A DNA stretch of 64,000 nucleotides, taken from assembly GCA_037954325.1 (NCBI GenBank), contig JBBMNZ010000009.1:17090786-17154785 (forward strand), read 5' to 3'. The translations under genes and the position numbers were made by a program. Positions 11,271-22,800 of this stretch are shown here, piece after piece; within the stretch, counting starts at the first letter, position 1, and every line of letters begins with the position of its first letter. The stretch comes from Fistularia commersonii (lineage: Eukaryota; Chordata; Actinopteri; Syngnathiformes; Fistulariidae). Below the pieces are notes generated by a model that did not search any database, had not been told where the DNA came from, and worked only from the letters and a program-made list of their open reading frames with translations.

Positions 11271-14200
11271 TCATTCGTTGCCGCTGTCGTCGGCGGCGGC
11301 CCCGTCGTCGCCGCCGCCGTGTCCGTCTCCGTCGGGAAAGTCCAGAATGTGGCGGTTAGACTGCATGATGTACTGCTGCTGCTTGAAGTAAACCTTCAGG
11401 GCGCCCTTCATCAGCACGAAGGCGATACCGCCCTGCCGGGAGGAAGAGGTGAGGGGGTCAAAGGTTAAACGGTTACCTCGCCGTTTCCCATCATTTTATT
11501 TAGGAGGTCTTGTTTCGTGACTCCGACGTTTGTTCAACTTTGTTTACGTCCACCTGTTGTATGTCATATTGGATCGGATTTTTTTTGGACAATATTCACC
11601 CTTCATTACAGCTCCCAAGCCCTTTTATTAATTTTCTTTTCTTTTGTTTTTTGGTTATTTTAATTTGTATTTCATTTGAATTCATTTTCGGTAAATTCAA
11701 ATCATCTTCACGTTTTATTTTTATTGACTTCTACACCATCGACCCCCAATTTTCAAAGTAAAGGCCTGGAGGATTTTCAAATTGAACTCAAAATGAATTT
11801 ACTGCTGAAATTTTGGGAAAAATCAATAAATAGATAAATAAATAAAACAGGGGGGAAAAATATCAATGTAAAAAATTACAAAAACGCGGCGTTGTCATGG
11901 AGATGGCGGACTTGATGCCGGCGGATACATGTGACGGTTGTGCGCCACATCTGCTTTCTCCTGTTTGTGTATTTCCTTTAAAACTTTCTTCCATTTTACA
12001 TTTTTTTTTTTAAATTCTATTTAATTTGAGTTCATTTTCACTAAGTTCAATTTATTTTTTACTTTGTACTTTAGTGATGACTTCCACAACATCGCCCGCC
12101 TTCTTTCAAGTAAAATCAAAATAGATTTACAGCTGAAAATTTGGAAAAAAAAATAAAAAATTAAATATAAAGAACAAATAAGTAGGATAATGATCAATGT
12201 CGGACCATAAAATCCTCAATGTTTTTTAACAACGTGTTGCCATGGCAACAGCGGAGTTAACGACATATTGGATTTTGCTGCTTTTGCTTTCTCCTGTTTG
12301 TGTGTTTCCTTTAAAACTTTCTTCCATTTTGCAATTTTTTTAGAAATTCTATTTAATTAGAATTCATTTTCATTCAGCTCAATTTATTTTGCACGTTGTA
12401 TTTTACTGATGACTTCCACACCGTCGCCTATGTCGGACCATAAAATCCTCAACGGTTTTTAACAATGTGTACAATGTGTTGCCACGGCAACAGCGGAGTT
12501 GACACCATATTGGATTGTGCTGCATTTGCTTTCTCATGTTTGTGTTGTTTTTTTGGGAACTTTTTGTCCTTCATTATTGCTCCCCAGTCTATTTCAAATG
12601 CATTTTATAGATTCAACGTGCAGTGTTTCTATGTTCGAGATACTGATATTGGGATTACATCTGGGAGCAGTTTCTGGTTTGCCATGATGGCGTTTCGCGG
12701 ACGCCACCCGCAAATGGCTGCGGGTCAGAGGTGGACATGTGAGATCAACGACGTTGTGTATGTTGTGACGGTGTGTGTGTGTGTGTGTGTGTGTGGAGGT
12801 GGGTTCTGACCAGGATGGTCTGCTGCAGGTTGGACGCCACCCGTCGGAACAGCAGCCGCCCCACCAGGCTGGCAATGGAGGGGAAGACCAGGGCCCCGCA
12901 GAGCGTCCTGGACACCGAGAGGTGGTCCCCGGCCGGGGGGGCTTCGCCCGGGACCCGTGGAAGGAGTCGGGTGGATCCTAGTGGACAGAAATAGCCCACC
13001 GTTAAAAGTTAAGATAAGCGGCGGCGCCCCATGCTGGTCAGCTGCGGGATGGCTTTTCGTTCAAGTTAGCTCGTGGTGCTGCCGAAAAGTATTTATCCGA
13101 GTAGCTAACTAGCTACAGAAGATATAAGTCAGGTTAGCCATTTGATTTAGCTAGCTGGTTACATCAAGCTAGCTGAGCAGAGATTATCAGCTACGGTTAG
13201 CAAGCTGAATCGCCAGAAAATGTATGTGGGCTAACCGCAGGAAGTCAAGTTAGCCATCTGATTCGGCAGAAAACATTCGCTAGTTACATCAGCAAAATGT
13301 ATGCTCAAGCAAGCACGTTGATAAAAACACAGAATTAGAGCTAAAATTAGCTTGCTGACCCATCACAAAATATTCATTCAAATAGGTAGCTGACTGCAGA
13401 TAATATAAAGTCAGGCGAGCAAAACATGAGCCAGTTAGCGAATTACAGCAGCGCATACTCGGGCTAGGATATTGACTCAAGAGAATATTACTCAAAGTTA
13501 GCTTGCTGACCCACCAGAAAATATTCTTTCAAGTAGCTAGCTAACTGCAGAAAACATAACATCAGGTCAGCAAATCATTATCCAGTTAGCTAGTTACATC
13601 AATGTATAGTCAAGCTATCATATTGATTCAGCAGACAAGAGCAGCTAAAGATAGCTAGCTCAACCACCACAAAATATTTATCCAAGAAGCAAGCTAACTG
13701 TAGAGGGCAGTAAGTCAGGTTCGCCATCTGATCTGGCAGAAAACATTGGCCAGTTAGCAAGTTACACCAGCAAAATGTATAATCAAGGAAGCACGTTGAC
13801 TCAGCAGAGAATGTCAGCCAAGGTTAGCTTGCGGAACCACAACAAAATATTTATTAAGATAACCAAGTCAGGTGAACAAAACATTAACTAGTTACATTCA
13901 TGTGTAGTCAAGCTAGCATACTGATTTGGCATAGAATAGTGGTTAAAGATAGCTAGCTCAACCGCCACAAAATATTTATATGAGCCGCAAGCTAAACACA
14001 GACGACATAAAGTCAGGTTAGCCATCTGATTTACCTTAAAACATTTGCTAGTTAGCTTGTCATATTAAGCTGCCATGTTGACTTAGCAGAGAACTAAGTA
14101 GCTAACTGACTCTGAGGAAAGCATGACATCAGATCTGCAGCCGGACTTCGCGACTCAGCGGCTTTTTCCTTTTTTTTTTTCTCCCCCGAAACCAACTGGC

Positions 14201-16294
14201 TACTGGCTAATGTTGGCTACGATTATTCAGCAGACCAACATGCTAATTTTTCTGATTGAACAGAAACTGGTAGCCCAAAACTTGAGGCATTCACAACAGA
14301 AAACATTAACCAGCTAACTAAGCTAAGCTACCTAAGCCAGCTAACTTGATTTGGCCACAAACTTTGTAGCTCAAGTTCTTTTGCCGACTCACCCCTGAGG
14401 AAACGTTAGCACTTCACGTTAGCTCACAGGCTCAAAAGGGCGACTCAAATTAGCCCCGTGACGCAACAACAACAACAAGCTAGCGTAGGGTTGTAGCGGC
14501 TCCTTGATCGCGGCTCCTTAAACTTTTGGAGGCAGACAATCATGAAACCTGTGTGTGTGTGTGTGTGTGTCACACACCCGCGTTGCGTTTGTGCGAGTAT
14601 CTCTGCCACAGCCGGACGATGTAGTCCTCCCAGCGGACCATCTTGCCAAGGATGAGCATGACGGGGATGGTCGGCAGCCCCACGAGGAGGAAGAAGGGGT
14701 CCGCATGCTCCATCACGTAAAGACCCTTCTTATGGCCGACCACCTGCGACAAACACACACACAAACCGTCACGGCTCGACATGGCGGCGTCACACCCGCC
14801 GCCGCCGCGACGCACCTGCATTACGGTCACCGCCCCGTAGGTGACGGCCGACCAGTAGACGGTGCCGACCACCACGCCCACCGCCGCGAACGGGCTCATC
14901 TTGGAGAGCGTCCTGTCCACCTGCTGGAGGAAGTACACCAGCGGACCTGCGGAAACGGACGCACGCCAGCGTTAGCGGAGGGGAGCGGCGGCGGCGGCGG
15001 CGGACGCCCCCCCCCCCCGAGGTGCGGCCACCGACCCATCTTGGGGAAGACGACGCGGTATTCGGTGCCGCACTGGGGGCAGCTGACGGCGCCGCCGCCG
15101 TTCCCTTTCTGCTTCTCGTCCAGCCATCGCTGCAGGCACGCCTGGTGGATCCACTTGGTGCAGCCTTTGCAGCGGCAGGGGCTCACCCACTCTGCAGATA
15201 GGTCGTCTGAGTCTGAGGCAAAACACACCCAGCAGTGTCTGCGCACAACATAAAGGGACAGACAGACACACACACACACACACACACCCACAGGCAGTTA
15301 GACACATACAGGCAGGGACAGACGCCAACAGAGGGAACATATACATAAACACACAGATACAAACAGAGGGCAAAACAAACACACTCAGGTATCCACACAC
15401 ACACCCACATATACAAACACACACACACACACACACACACAGATTTATTATAGTTATCTGCTCTACCTGAGAGTTAAACAATTCAACAGAATAATACAGG
15501 ATTAATATACCTATTTATCGATTGTATATTAAAATTACATGTAATTGCAAAATTAACAAAATAACATAAATACATGAAAACTAAAGAGATAATTCCCTTT
15601 TCCAGACACAATTTCCTTTTATTTTTTTTAAATTGTATTTAATATTAATTCATTTTCGTTAAAATTCAATTTTTTACAATTAATTTAAATGATGACTTCC
15701 ACGCTGCTGCCTGCCTATTTTCAAAGTAAAGGTCTGGGGAGGACTGCCAAAATAGTTTAAAATAAAAAAAAAAAAGAATCTTTTTTTAATGAATTAATAA
15801 ATCAACTGAAAAAATAAGCAGGATAGTGATTAACGTCTGAATGTTGACGATATAATCCTATTATGTTTATATATACAAATGCGTCGTCCTGCAAGCACCG
15901 CCGCAACTGCTGCGTTGCCGTGGTGACGGAGGACTTGACGCCGGCGGGTACATGTGACATGGAGGGAGAAGGTAGAGGAAACACATGACCTCTGACTGAC
16001 TCTGTGAGTTGTTGTTGCTGAGCATCTCTTTGGGTTTTCGCTGCCGGGTGACGTTCCTGCCTTCGCAGAAACGAGCCGATTTAAAAAAATCCACTTCCTG
16101 TCCGATCTTTATTTCCCGATTCCTTGACGATGGGGTGAACGTGTTCATGCTTTTCGGTCTGTTTTTAGATCACTTCTCGCGGAATATCTTAGATCAGCGC
16201 GTTGTTGTTGTCATTTCTTCAGCATCGGGCGACAGGAAGTGACATCACGACGCGGGTGGACTCACTTCTCGGACTGCTCCTCAGCAAGGGCCAT
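11271..16294 (-). CDS. marchf5l: MARCHF5-like (MITOL-type) mitochondrial RING-CH E3 ubiquitin ligase (6 coding exons)
   Basis: Coding exons: 16266-16294, 15036-15238, 14816-14946, 14578-14743, 12811-12977, 11271-11432. Phases agree and the sum is 858 nt (285 aa plus stop). The C4HC3 RING-CH finger is complete: C12, C15, C31, C33, H41, C44, C63, C66. Four hydrophobic segments follow at roughly 90-115, 130-150, 205-225 and 235-255, then the KVYFKQQQYIMQ motif typical of MARCH5 and an acidic, glycine-rich tail ending SGNE. MARCHF5 is a mitochondrial outer-membrane ligase acting on fission, fusion and apoptosis factors. Divergence from human MARCHF5 and the tail suggest the fish marchf5l paralogue, but plain marchf5 is not excluded. 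The loop between membrane segments 2 and 3 is about six residues shorter than in human. The start is an ATG in good context (ATCATGG). The 5' side of that exon stays open in frame to its acceptor at 16345, so a longer N-terminus is possible. Confidence 0.93.
11470..12640. repeat. three tandem diverged copies of a 250-380 bp repeat with X-box palindromes
   Basis: In the last marchf5l intron, copies near 11570-11990, 12000-12330 and 12340-12600 share ATGACTTCCACACC, CGGACCATAAAATCCTCAA and CTTTCTCCTGTTTGTGT. They carry X-box-like sites: GTTGTCATGGAGAT (11891), GTTGCCATGGCAAC (12236) and GTTGCCACGGCAAC (12478). A fourth copy lies at 15610-15990 in another intron of the gene. Confidence 0.75.
12770..12797. 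repeat. (GT)n in marchf5l intron 5
   Basis: GT tract 13 bases beyond the donor of the exon at 12811-12977, (AC)n in the transcript. Confidence 0.85.
13060..14390. repeat. decayed minisatellite of about 150 bp in marchf5l intron 4
   Basis: Recurring AAGTCAGGTTAGCCATCTGA, CAGAAAACATT and CTAGTTACATCA at about 13127, 13243, 13410, 13560, 13710, 13862 and 14010. Sequence is rich in GCTAGC and TTAGC. No ORF. Confidence 0.75.
15250..15470. repeat. CA-rich compound microsatellite
   Basis: ACACAC runs interrupted by AGATA and CAGG words upstream of the acceptor of the RING-CH exon of marchf5l. Cysteine/valine-rich ORFs across it are artefacts. Confidence 0.8.
15610..15990. repeat. fourth copy of the X-box-bearing marchf5l intronic repeat
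   Basis: Shares ATGACTTCCACG, TTTTCAAAGTAAAGGTCTGG and GCGGGTACATGTGACATGG with the 11.5-12.6 kb copies. It includes the X-box variant GTTGCCGTGGTGAC at 15914-15927. It sits in the first coding intron. Confidence 0.65.
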
Positions 16295-16479
16295 GATGCT
16301 CTGCTCTCCGATGTGTTCATGAAGCCGCCAGGCTGTAGCCACGTCCTGCACAAACACACACGCAGACACACACACACACACACAGCCGTGATTGTAGTCT
16401 CAACACAAACACAACTGACTGAGTCATCGCTGATATTTCCAGTTTTCTACCGGACTTGAACGCACCGTAGCCTGCCCCC

Positions 16480-16750
16480 CTGTGGCAGGCTTGATGTAAA
16501 CAGTGTTTAATGACCTTGTCCAAACTACCCTTCAGGCATGTCAACTCTTGTTTCCATCCAAACACCTCAAAATAGTCAGATAGTAAATACGCTAATAACA
16601 CAATGAGGGGGTTGCTGACCTTTGGGGTCAGCCCAGAACATCTAACATGATGCTCTCCATCATGGTCCACGGAGGTTAACCTCATCGGACATCCTGTCCA
16701 TCACCATCGCAAACAAAAGGGGGCTCGGGGCCGATTCCCGATGCACTCCC
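16480..16750 (-). mobile_element. RTE-type LINE reverse-transcriptase fragment
   Basis: One minus-strand frame reads SAPSPLLFAMVMDRMSDEV, matching the conserved SALSPFLFAMVMDRL region of fish RTE-like reverse transcriptases; a neighbouring frame continues. It is degenerate and lies in the 5'UTR intron of marchf5l. Confidence 0.55.
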
Positions 16751-17430
16751 GCCAGATATGTTTAAAAAAAAAGGATAATAAACTAAAAAAAAACAACGAA
16801 TTACCCACAAGTCTGAAGCATCTCAGTCGGCCAATTGACTACCGCCTCACCCACACATATTCTGTCTTGCCTCTGCAATAAATTACGGCAAAAAACAATG
16901 ATATCCATTAAGTTTTCAACATGAATTTGTTTCCTGCACTTGTGAAAATCGAGATCATGACAATAATAACCTTTTGCGTGAAAAATAATTTCAGGTGATT
17001 TAACATTAACAAAGCAAACCAGACATAGCAATCACAGGGAACGGATTTTTGATTAATTTCTACTTTTTTTTTGGTTTACAATTATCATATACTATTTATG
17101 ATATTTTTTGATAATTAATCTCTATTGTACTATTTACAGTTATATTTGACAGCGCGGTGTCCAAAACAGTTGCCCCAGTGACCCCGTTGATATTTTTACA
17201 GTAAACTGAAACCAACTGGCATTAATCGGTGCTAGCGCTGCCTGTTAGCCCCCGCGCTTCGGTAAACACCGCTTTTAAACATTAATAGTCATCCGGTACC
17301 GGTCGTCCCCGGGCACCGATAAGCACCGCCGTTTACCGGACCTGCCCGTTACCGTGACCGGCGGTGCCGCTCTGACGCTAGCCGGGTTGCTGCTAGCCAA
17401 CTTTAGCTAGCTTGGTTACTTGTTGTGATT
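16751..17430. other. AT-rich remainder of marchf5l 5'UTR intron
   Basis: Nothing recognised apart from A/T runs and a GC-richer 200-bp end near the upstream exon. Confidence 0.4.
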
Positions 17431-17432
17431 AC

Positions 17433-17620
17433 CTGAGAAGCAGCGGCCGGTTGGGCGCTGACAACTTTCAAATATATCTTTGAAAGATTAAACTCAAGTA
17501 AAACACCTACCTGAAGATAAGTTTCTATCCAGATATAGATTTATCTATTTATTCCTACAGCGTCGTTGGTTGTGTTTAGCTAATCCAGCTACTTGGCTTC
17601 CATTAAGGGTAACGGTGGCG
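17433..17620 (-). other. marchf5l: probable 5'UTR exon of marchf5l
   Basis: On the minus strand a GC-rich stretch ends in TTCTCAG followed by a GTAATC donor at 17431-17432. The first coding exon has its own acceptor at 16345/16346, so an upstream non-coding exon is required, and this donor is the best placed. The 5' end is approximate. Confidence 0.5.
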
Positions 17621-18659
17621 GCGGTAGGGAGGAAGACGCGCCCACTTCGGTTCAAACTGAGTTCTCATTGGTCAGTGACTGTGACGACATAGTTACATTC
17701 AGGGTCTGATGAGATCGTGGGAAACTACATTTTTTCAGGGAAACAAGTTTGAACCGAGGGAGCCCAGCGAGTCTAAAACTAAAATGATTATATTGTTAAG
17801 TTTTTAAAAAAACAATATCAAGTTGTGTGCTAATACTATAAAATCAGTTCTATTAGGGGACAAAGGGGCATGACGCTGTGTTCTGTAGCAATAATAAAAA
17901 TAAAATGATGTATTTGTTAGGTTATTGGGAATAGGAGGTTGACATTAAAATGACGGAGCATTAAAAAGATGCGGAATGAAAAAACACTTAAAATGCACAC
18001 CAAGTTTGCAAGATAAAACTTCCAGGGTGTTTATATTCTTCTACACATTGTGTTCAAAATAACAGCACTGAAGAAGAATATTTTCTTCTTTTGTCATTCA
18101 GTTAACTATTTAAATTCGTAAGAAAAAAACAGTTTCTGAGATACGAGTGTGTTCATCCAGAAAGGTGGTGGTCATGGGGCCGATTCTTAAATTAGTATCT
18201 AATTTAATGATTTAAAAAAAATGCCCTTGCTTGGAAAAAATAAAACATTTGCTCAGAAATGTGTTTTCCTTTTTCTATTTCTTTAAAACGAAGCAAAATT
18301 ATTTTCTCTCAACTGACTCCTGCCGGTTCCTGCTATTGACAGCATACAGACGGGAAACGCGTGGCTCGCATTAGAGCGCTGCGATTGGTCACAATAGCCG
18401 TCCGTCAAAATATTCACGAACATGATTGGTCAAAGCATCTGCCAATCATAGTCGTACTGTAGCTGTTGCGTTGGAAGGGCGGGAGCGAAGACCCGCACAC
18501 ACAGAGGAGCGGCGGCGCAACGCGGCGGCGAGCAGAGTGACGGGGCGTTGGATGTATTTTTTTTTTTACAGAAAAAAAACAACAACGACTCGAACACTAA
18601 ACTGGGAGGAAACGACGTGCGCGGATCGCTAGAAACACGTCCACACTATCCCGTCTGTC
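17621..18659. promoter_or_regulatory. divergent promoter interval between marchf5l and actr1
   Basis: The two genes face away from each other with about 1 kb between them. Inverted CCAAT (ATTGG) lies at 17667-17671, 18384-18388 and 18425-18429, and direct CCAAT at 18442-18446. The last three sit about 210-280 bp before the actr1 start. GC-rich, CpG-containing sequence flanks both ends while the centre (about 17,770-18,300) is AT-rich. Two separate promoters or one shared region would both fit. Confidence 0.5.
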
Positions 18660-19803
18660 ATGGAGTCCTATGACATTTTAGCTAACCAGCCGGTTGTGAT
18701 TGATAATGTGAGTATGATGATGTCATTCATCCACACCCAAACCGAGGCCATCGCCTGTTAGCCGTTAGCTCGCATAATTACCACGCTAACGCGGACAAAA
18801 GCACCCGCATTCCGCCTCGTTGATGCGGAAATGGCCTTCGCGGTGTCCTATCTCCTTAAAAACCACTAGCATGTAGCCGTTCGCCCCCTATTACCCTCCC
18901 GAGCGGAAGCTAGCACTAGCTAACGCCGCATCGAGCCAGGCGGCTGCTCAAGCTAGCTCCGGCGTTAACTGTTCGTGGTGCTGTAGCAACACTGGCATAA
19001 ATGTACCGAAAGGAGGGGTATTTTAGTAAACAGATTGCACGCATTAGATTATGCTACTTTAGTTTTATAATTGCTCCATTTTCTTTTCCTGTTTTGCATT
19101 GACGGTGCGGGCTAGGAGACGGATGCTAGCATGCTAGTGCAGCCGCGACAACAAACCCGGCTGCCCGGCTTCGGTTTCCGCTCAGACCCGACAGATTCCG
19201 ATGTAAACACCCAGCTCAGTCCCCAGAAAACATCTATTTAAAAGCCGGGGGCAGGTATTGAGTTAAACACTTGATAGAGCTGTGTTTTAGTCCTGTTTGT
19301 CCCTCTGATGAGCTGCCCCCTCCCTGCAGGACGACCGGGATTGTCATCCAGATGCAACACTTGAGCCGATGTTTGCGAGAACAGTGTTGCATTATACATG
19401 AAATTATACATTATACTATATATGCATGTCACCAAACTGTGAACCGTTGTATTTTTCCAGAAAATGACCCTGTGAGGGTAGTATAAACCCATCATTTGTA
19501 CGTGTGCTGCGTTCAAATGCTCAGCAGTCTAGCTAAGTTTCAGCAGGGCCACCGTGACAGCAAGCTGCATCCAAATGCACAGCAATGTGTTTTAAGTCGA
19601 GAAAGAAGTGGGGAAAAACCCAAGACGTATTCAGAAATCGGCATTTCGTCCCAAATCCAGCATTATACCAATGCAGAGATGTCTGAAACCCGGAAATTTC
19701 GGACACACCGGCGGGAATTTCACCTCAAAAACGAAGATCATGAATGTTCTACACCCGTATAGAATGGAACATTGGATGTCGATTTGTTGTTTGAGATAGG
19801 GTG

Positions 19804-19861
<58 letters not shown>

Positions 19862-22800
19862 TGTTGCCGCCGCCGCCGGCCGAGTGTGTGACAGTCCCAT
19901 GACCCCCCCTCCCCTCCCCGTTCTCCAACCCGCACTTCTCCAGCGTTTTGACGTCACGTCTCTGTAACTCCTCAGGGGTCAGGGGTCATCAAGGCCGGCT
20001 TCGCGGGAGACCAGATCCCCAAATACTGCTTCCCCAACTAGTGAGTATTCCCTCTTCGTCTCCGAAACACCGCTCTTTTTGAGTGAAGAGTCCCAGAGCA
20101 ACCCCCAATTTTTAGATGGAAGTGAAACAAAAAGCCCCCGTTGTAATGAATCAGCACTTCATCCTCAGGTTCATTGTGATTTTTGGAAATATGACACTAA
20201 TATGTCCCCTCTGTTTTTTCCTTATTTATTTAGTAATATACGTACAATACAAGCGAGAGAATAAAATACCCTGCGCGATGAATGGCGATCGAAAAATTCA
20301 GGAGAAAATTTAAATTCTCATGAGAAAGGTGTCCTGTAGAATATATAAATATGTATACATGTTATTTGTTGTCAGGAAATCCCCAAGCTAACGTTTGTGC
20401 TAATGCTCACAGCATCTCTCATTTAGCTCTTTCTAAAGTGTTAGCGCTCAGGTCCTTATTTGTAAATATCACCGTAATACGATGCTTTTATTTCCCTTAA
20501 ACAAAAGCATAAAGCATTTTGAGCATAAACGCCAACATTTTCTGCAAACGTACCATTAGATACTCAAGAGTTGCATTCGGCGGTGAAATAAATGAGACGT
20601 TCCCGAACAATTTGTCCGCCTGCTCGCGTTAACTGCCCCCGGAATCGAAGATTTTCGGAAAAAGCGACACGTCTCACTCTGAAGTGCTTTTCTTGGCCGG
20701 GTGAAAAAGCAGATCTTCGCATTTCACCTCGACAATCGAAGTCTTTCCCGGCGCCGCCTTGTTTCAATAGACGTTTCGGGAATGACAAGCGCTTTCGTGG
20801 ATGCCAGCCTTCAGCTCCGCGCTCCAAAACAAACGGCAGGAGGTGGAATCTGCCACGGCGTTCATGGAAAAATAACCGTAGACGAACCGTTTTTATCTTC
20901 TCCTGTTAGCCGCTAGCTAACTCCGCGCTAATTTAGATGTTCCTCCACCAGCCGTGGAAGCCGCTCTGAGGCGTCGCAGGCTCGGACCTCCTCGGGTGGC
21001 CGCGCTAGTTTTTTAAAAATGGCGCCCGGCGGTCCACGGGAGCTAAAACGGGTCCAGGACCAGAAGTTTCCCCTGGTTCCGCTTCCTGTTTAGGAGCTAA
21101 CGGCTGTGCGGTGTTTGTGGATGTTTCCAGCGTCGGACGTCCCAAACATGTCCGCGTGATGGCGGGAGCCCTGGAGGGAGACCTCTTCATCGGCCCCAAG
21201 GCAGAGGTAACACACACACACACACACACATTTGTAGTTTCACAGCACCGGTCCAGCAGATGCCGATTGTTTTGCGAGCATTTGACGCGTGCGATAGGAG
21301 CTTCCATTTTGAAAATCCCCAGGATGCGGCGCCGACGGCGTCCTGTTTTGTTTCTCCGGCGCGAGGAACCCGTGGCGACGAGTCCGCTCTTCGGCATCCG
21401 GCGCGCCGTTTGTCGCGTCCGACGGATGGGGAGGCAGGCGGCGGCGGCGAACAAGGCGCCTGTTGACGGAGGCGCGTCCCGCCTGCCTGCCGGCCGTGGC
21501 GCCTCGCCGTCATGTGACGGGGTTTTATCTATTTATTTATTTTTTTTTTTAATGAAAGAGAGAGAGAGAGAGAGAGAGAAAATGCGGCGGCTGAAAAGCA
21601 TCAAGTGTCCTCATGAACACCTCCAGGAAATCGCCTCTTACACTTTGATCACACGCTAAAACCGACTCTCAAACCAATGATGTCATCGATACTGATCAAT
21701 ATCCCCCCCCCGATTGGAACCGTGACTTGGGTACCAATTAGTCCTTTGGATGTTTCTGATCCATGCGGGCTGTAGAACGTCCCCTTTTTTTTTGGGACTC
21801 CGACGGTCCTCTTTAATTGACTAATTGGTGATTGGTCGATCGGTGCCCCGCCCCCTTCCCCAGGAGCACCGCGGCCTGCTGTCGGTCCGCTACCCGATGG
21901 AGCACGGAATCGTCAACGACTGGAACGACATGGAACGGATCTGGCAGTACGTCTACTCCAAAGAGCAGCTGCAGACCTTCTCCGAGGAGGTGAGCTCCAC
22001 CTCTTCCCCCTTTTTTGGTCCCTCGTCCTTTTCGTCCCCTCTCCCATCGGAGTCCCGCTAACCCCCCCCTTCTTTCCTGCCCCAGCATCCGGTTCTCCTG
22101 ACAGAGGCCCCCCTGAACCCCAGCAGGAACCGCGAGAAGGCGGCCGAGGTCTTCTTCGAGACCTTCAACGTTCCCGCCCTCTTCATCTCCATGCAGGCCG
22201 TCCTCAGCTTGTAAGACCCGTCCCCTCCTTTTAGCAACTCCCAAAAAAAAGTCCCAAAAATGGGACAACGTGATAGGCCACGATAGTCCTCGTTAGGAGA
22301 CTATCGTGCATGCATACTTCCCACGCCTCCTTTACGTTGCCGTGGTTACGCGTCCACTGAAGGGCGGCGTAGACACCTAGAGCTCCAGGACAGGAGGCAG
22401 ATGTGATGGAGGACTCCGAGGTGGAGCTGGGGCTACATCAGGGAGCAACTCCTCTCCTTTGCTGTCGTGTCAGATGAGGGTCAGACAGGAATCTGATGAC
22501 GTTGGCAGATGACACTGCGAGAAGGGAGCGTGGAGAGAGGTGGAGGTATGCTCTGCAGAGGAGAGGAGGAGCGAAGGCTAGCGAGGCCAGTCGGTAGAAG
22601 TTGCCAGGGAGGAGGTCCAGGAGACCAGAGACTCCTGGATGAAGGGAAAGAGGACAGGAAGTCAGTTGGTGTTAGAGGAGAGGGTTCATTCATTCATTCA
22701 AACCTTTATTTATACTTGTAAGACCACTGAGGTCTCCCTCATTTTCAACAAGTACAATCGGCAGTAGAAATTAAAAAAAAAAAAACAGTAGGTAAACTAA

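Noticed and set aside
14555..15253. 232-codon plus-strand ORF
   Set aside because: It lies antisense across marchf5l exons with a histidine-rich translation of CA repeats; a shadow of the real gene.
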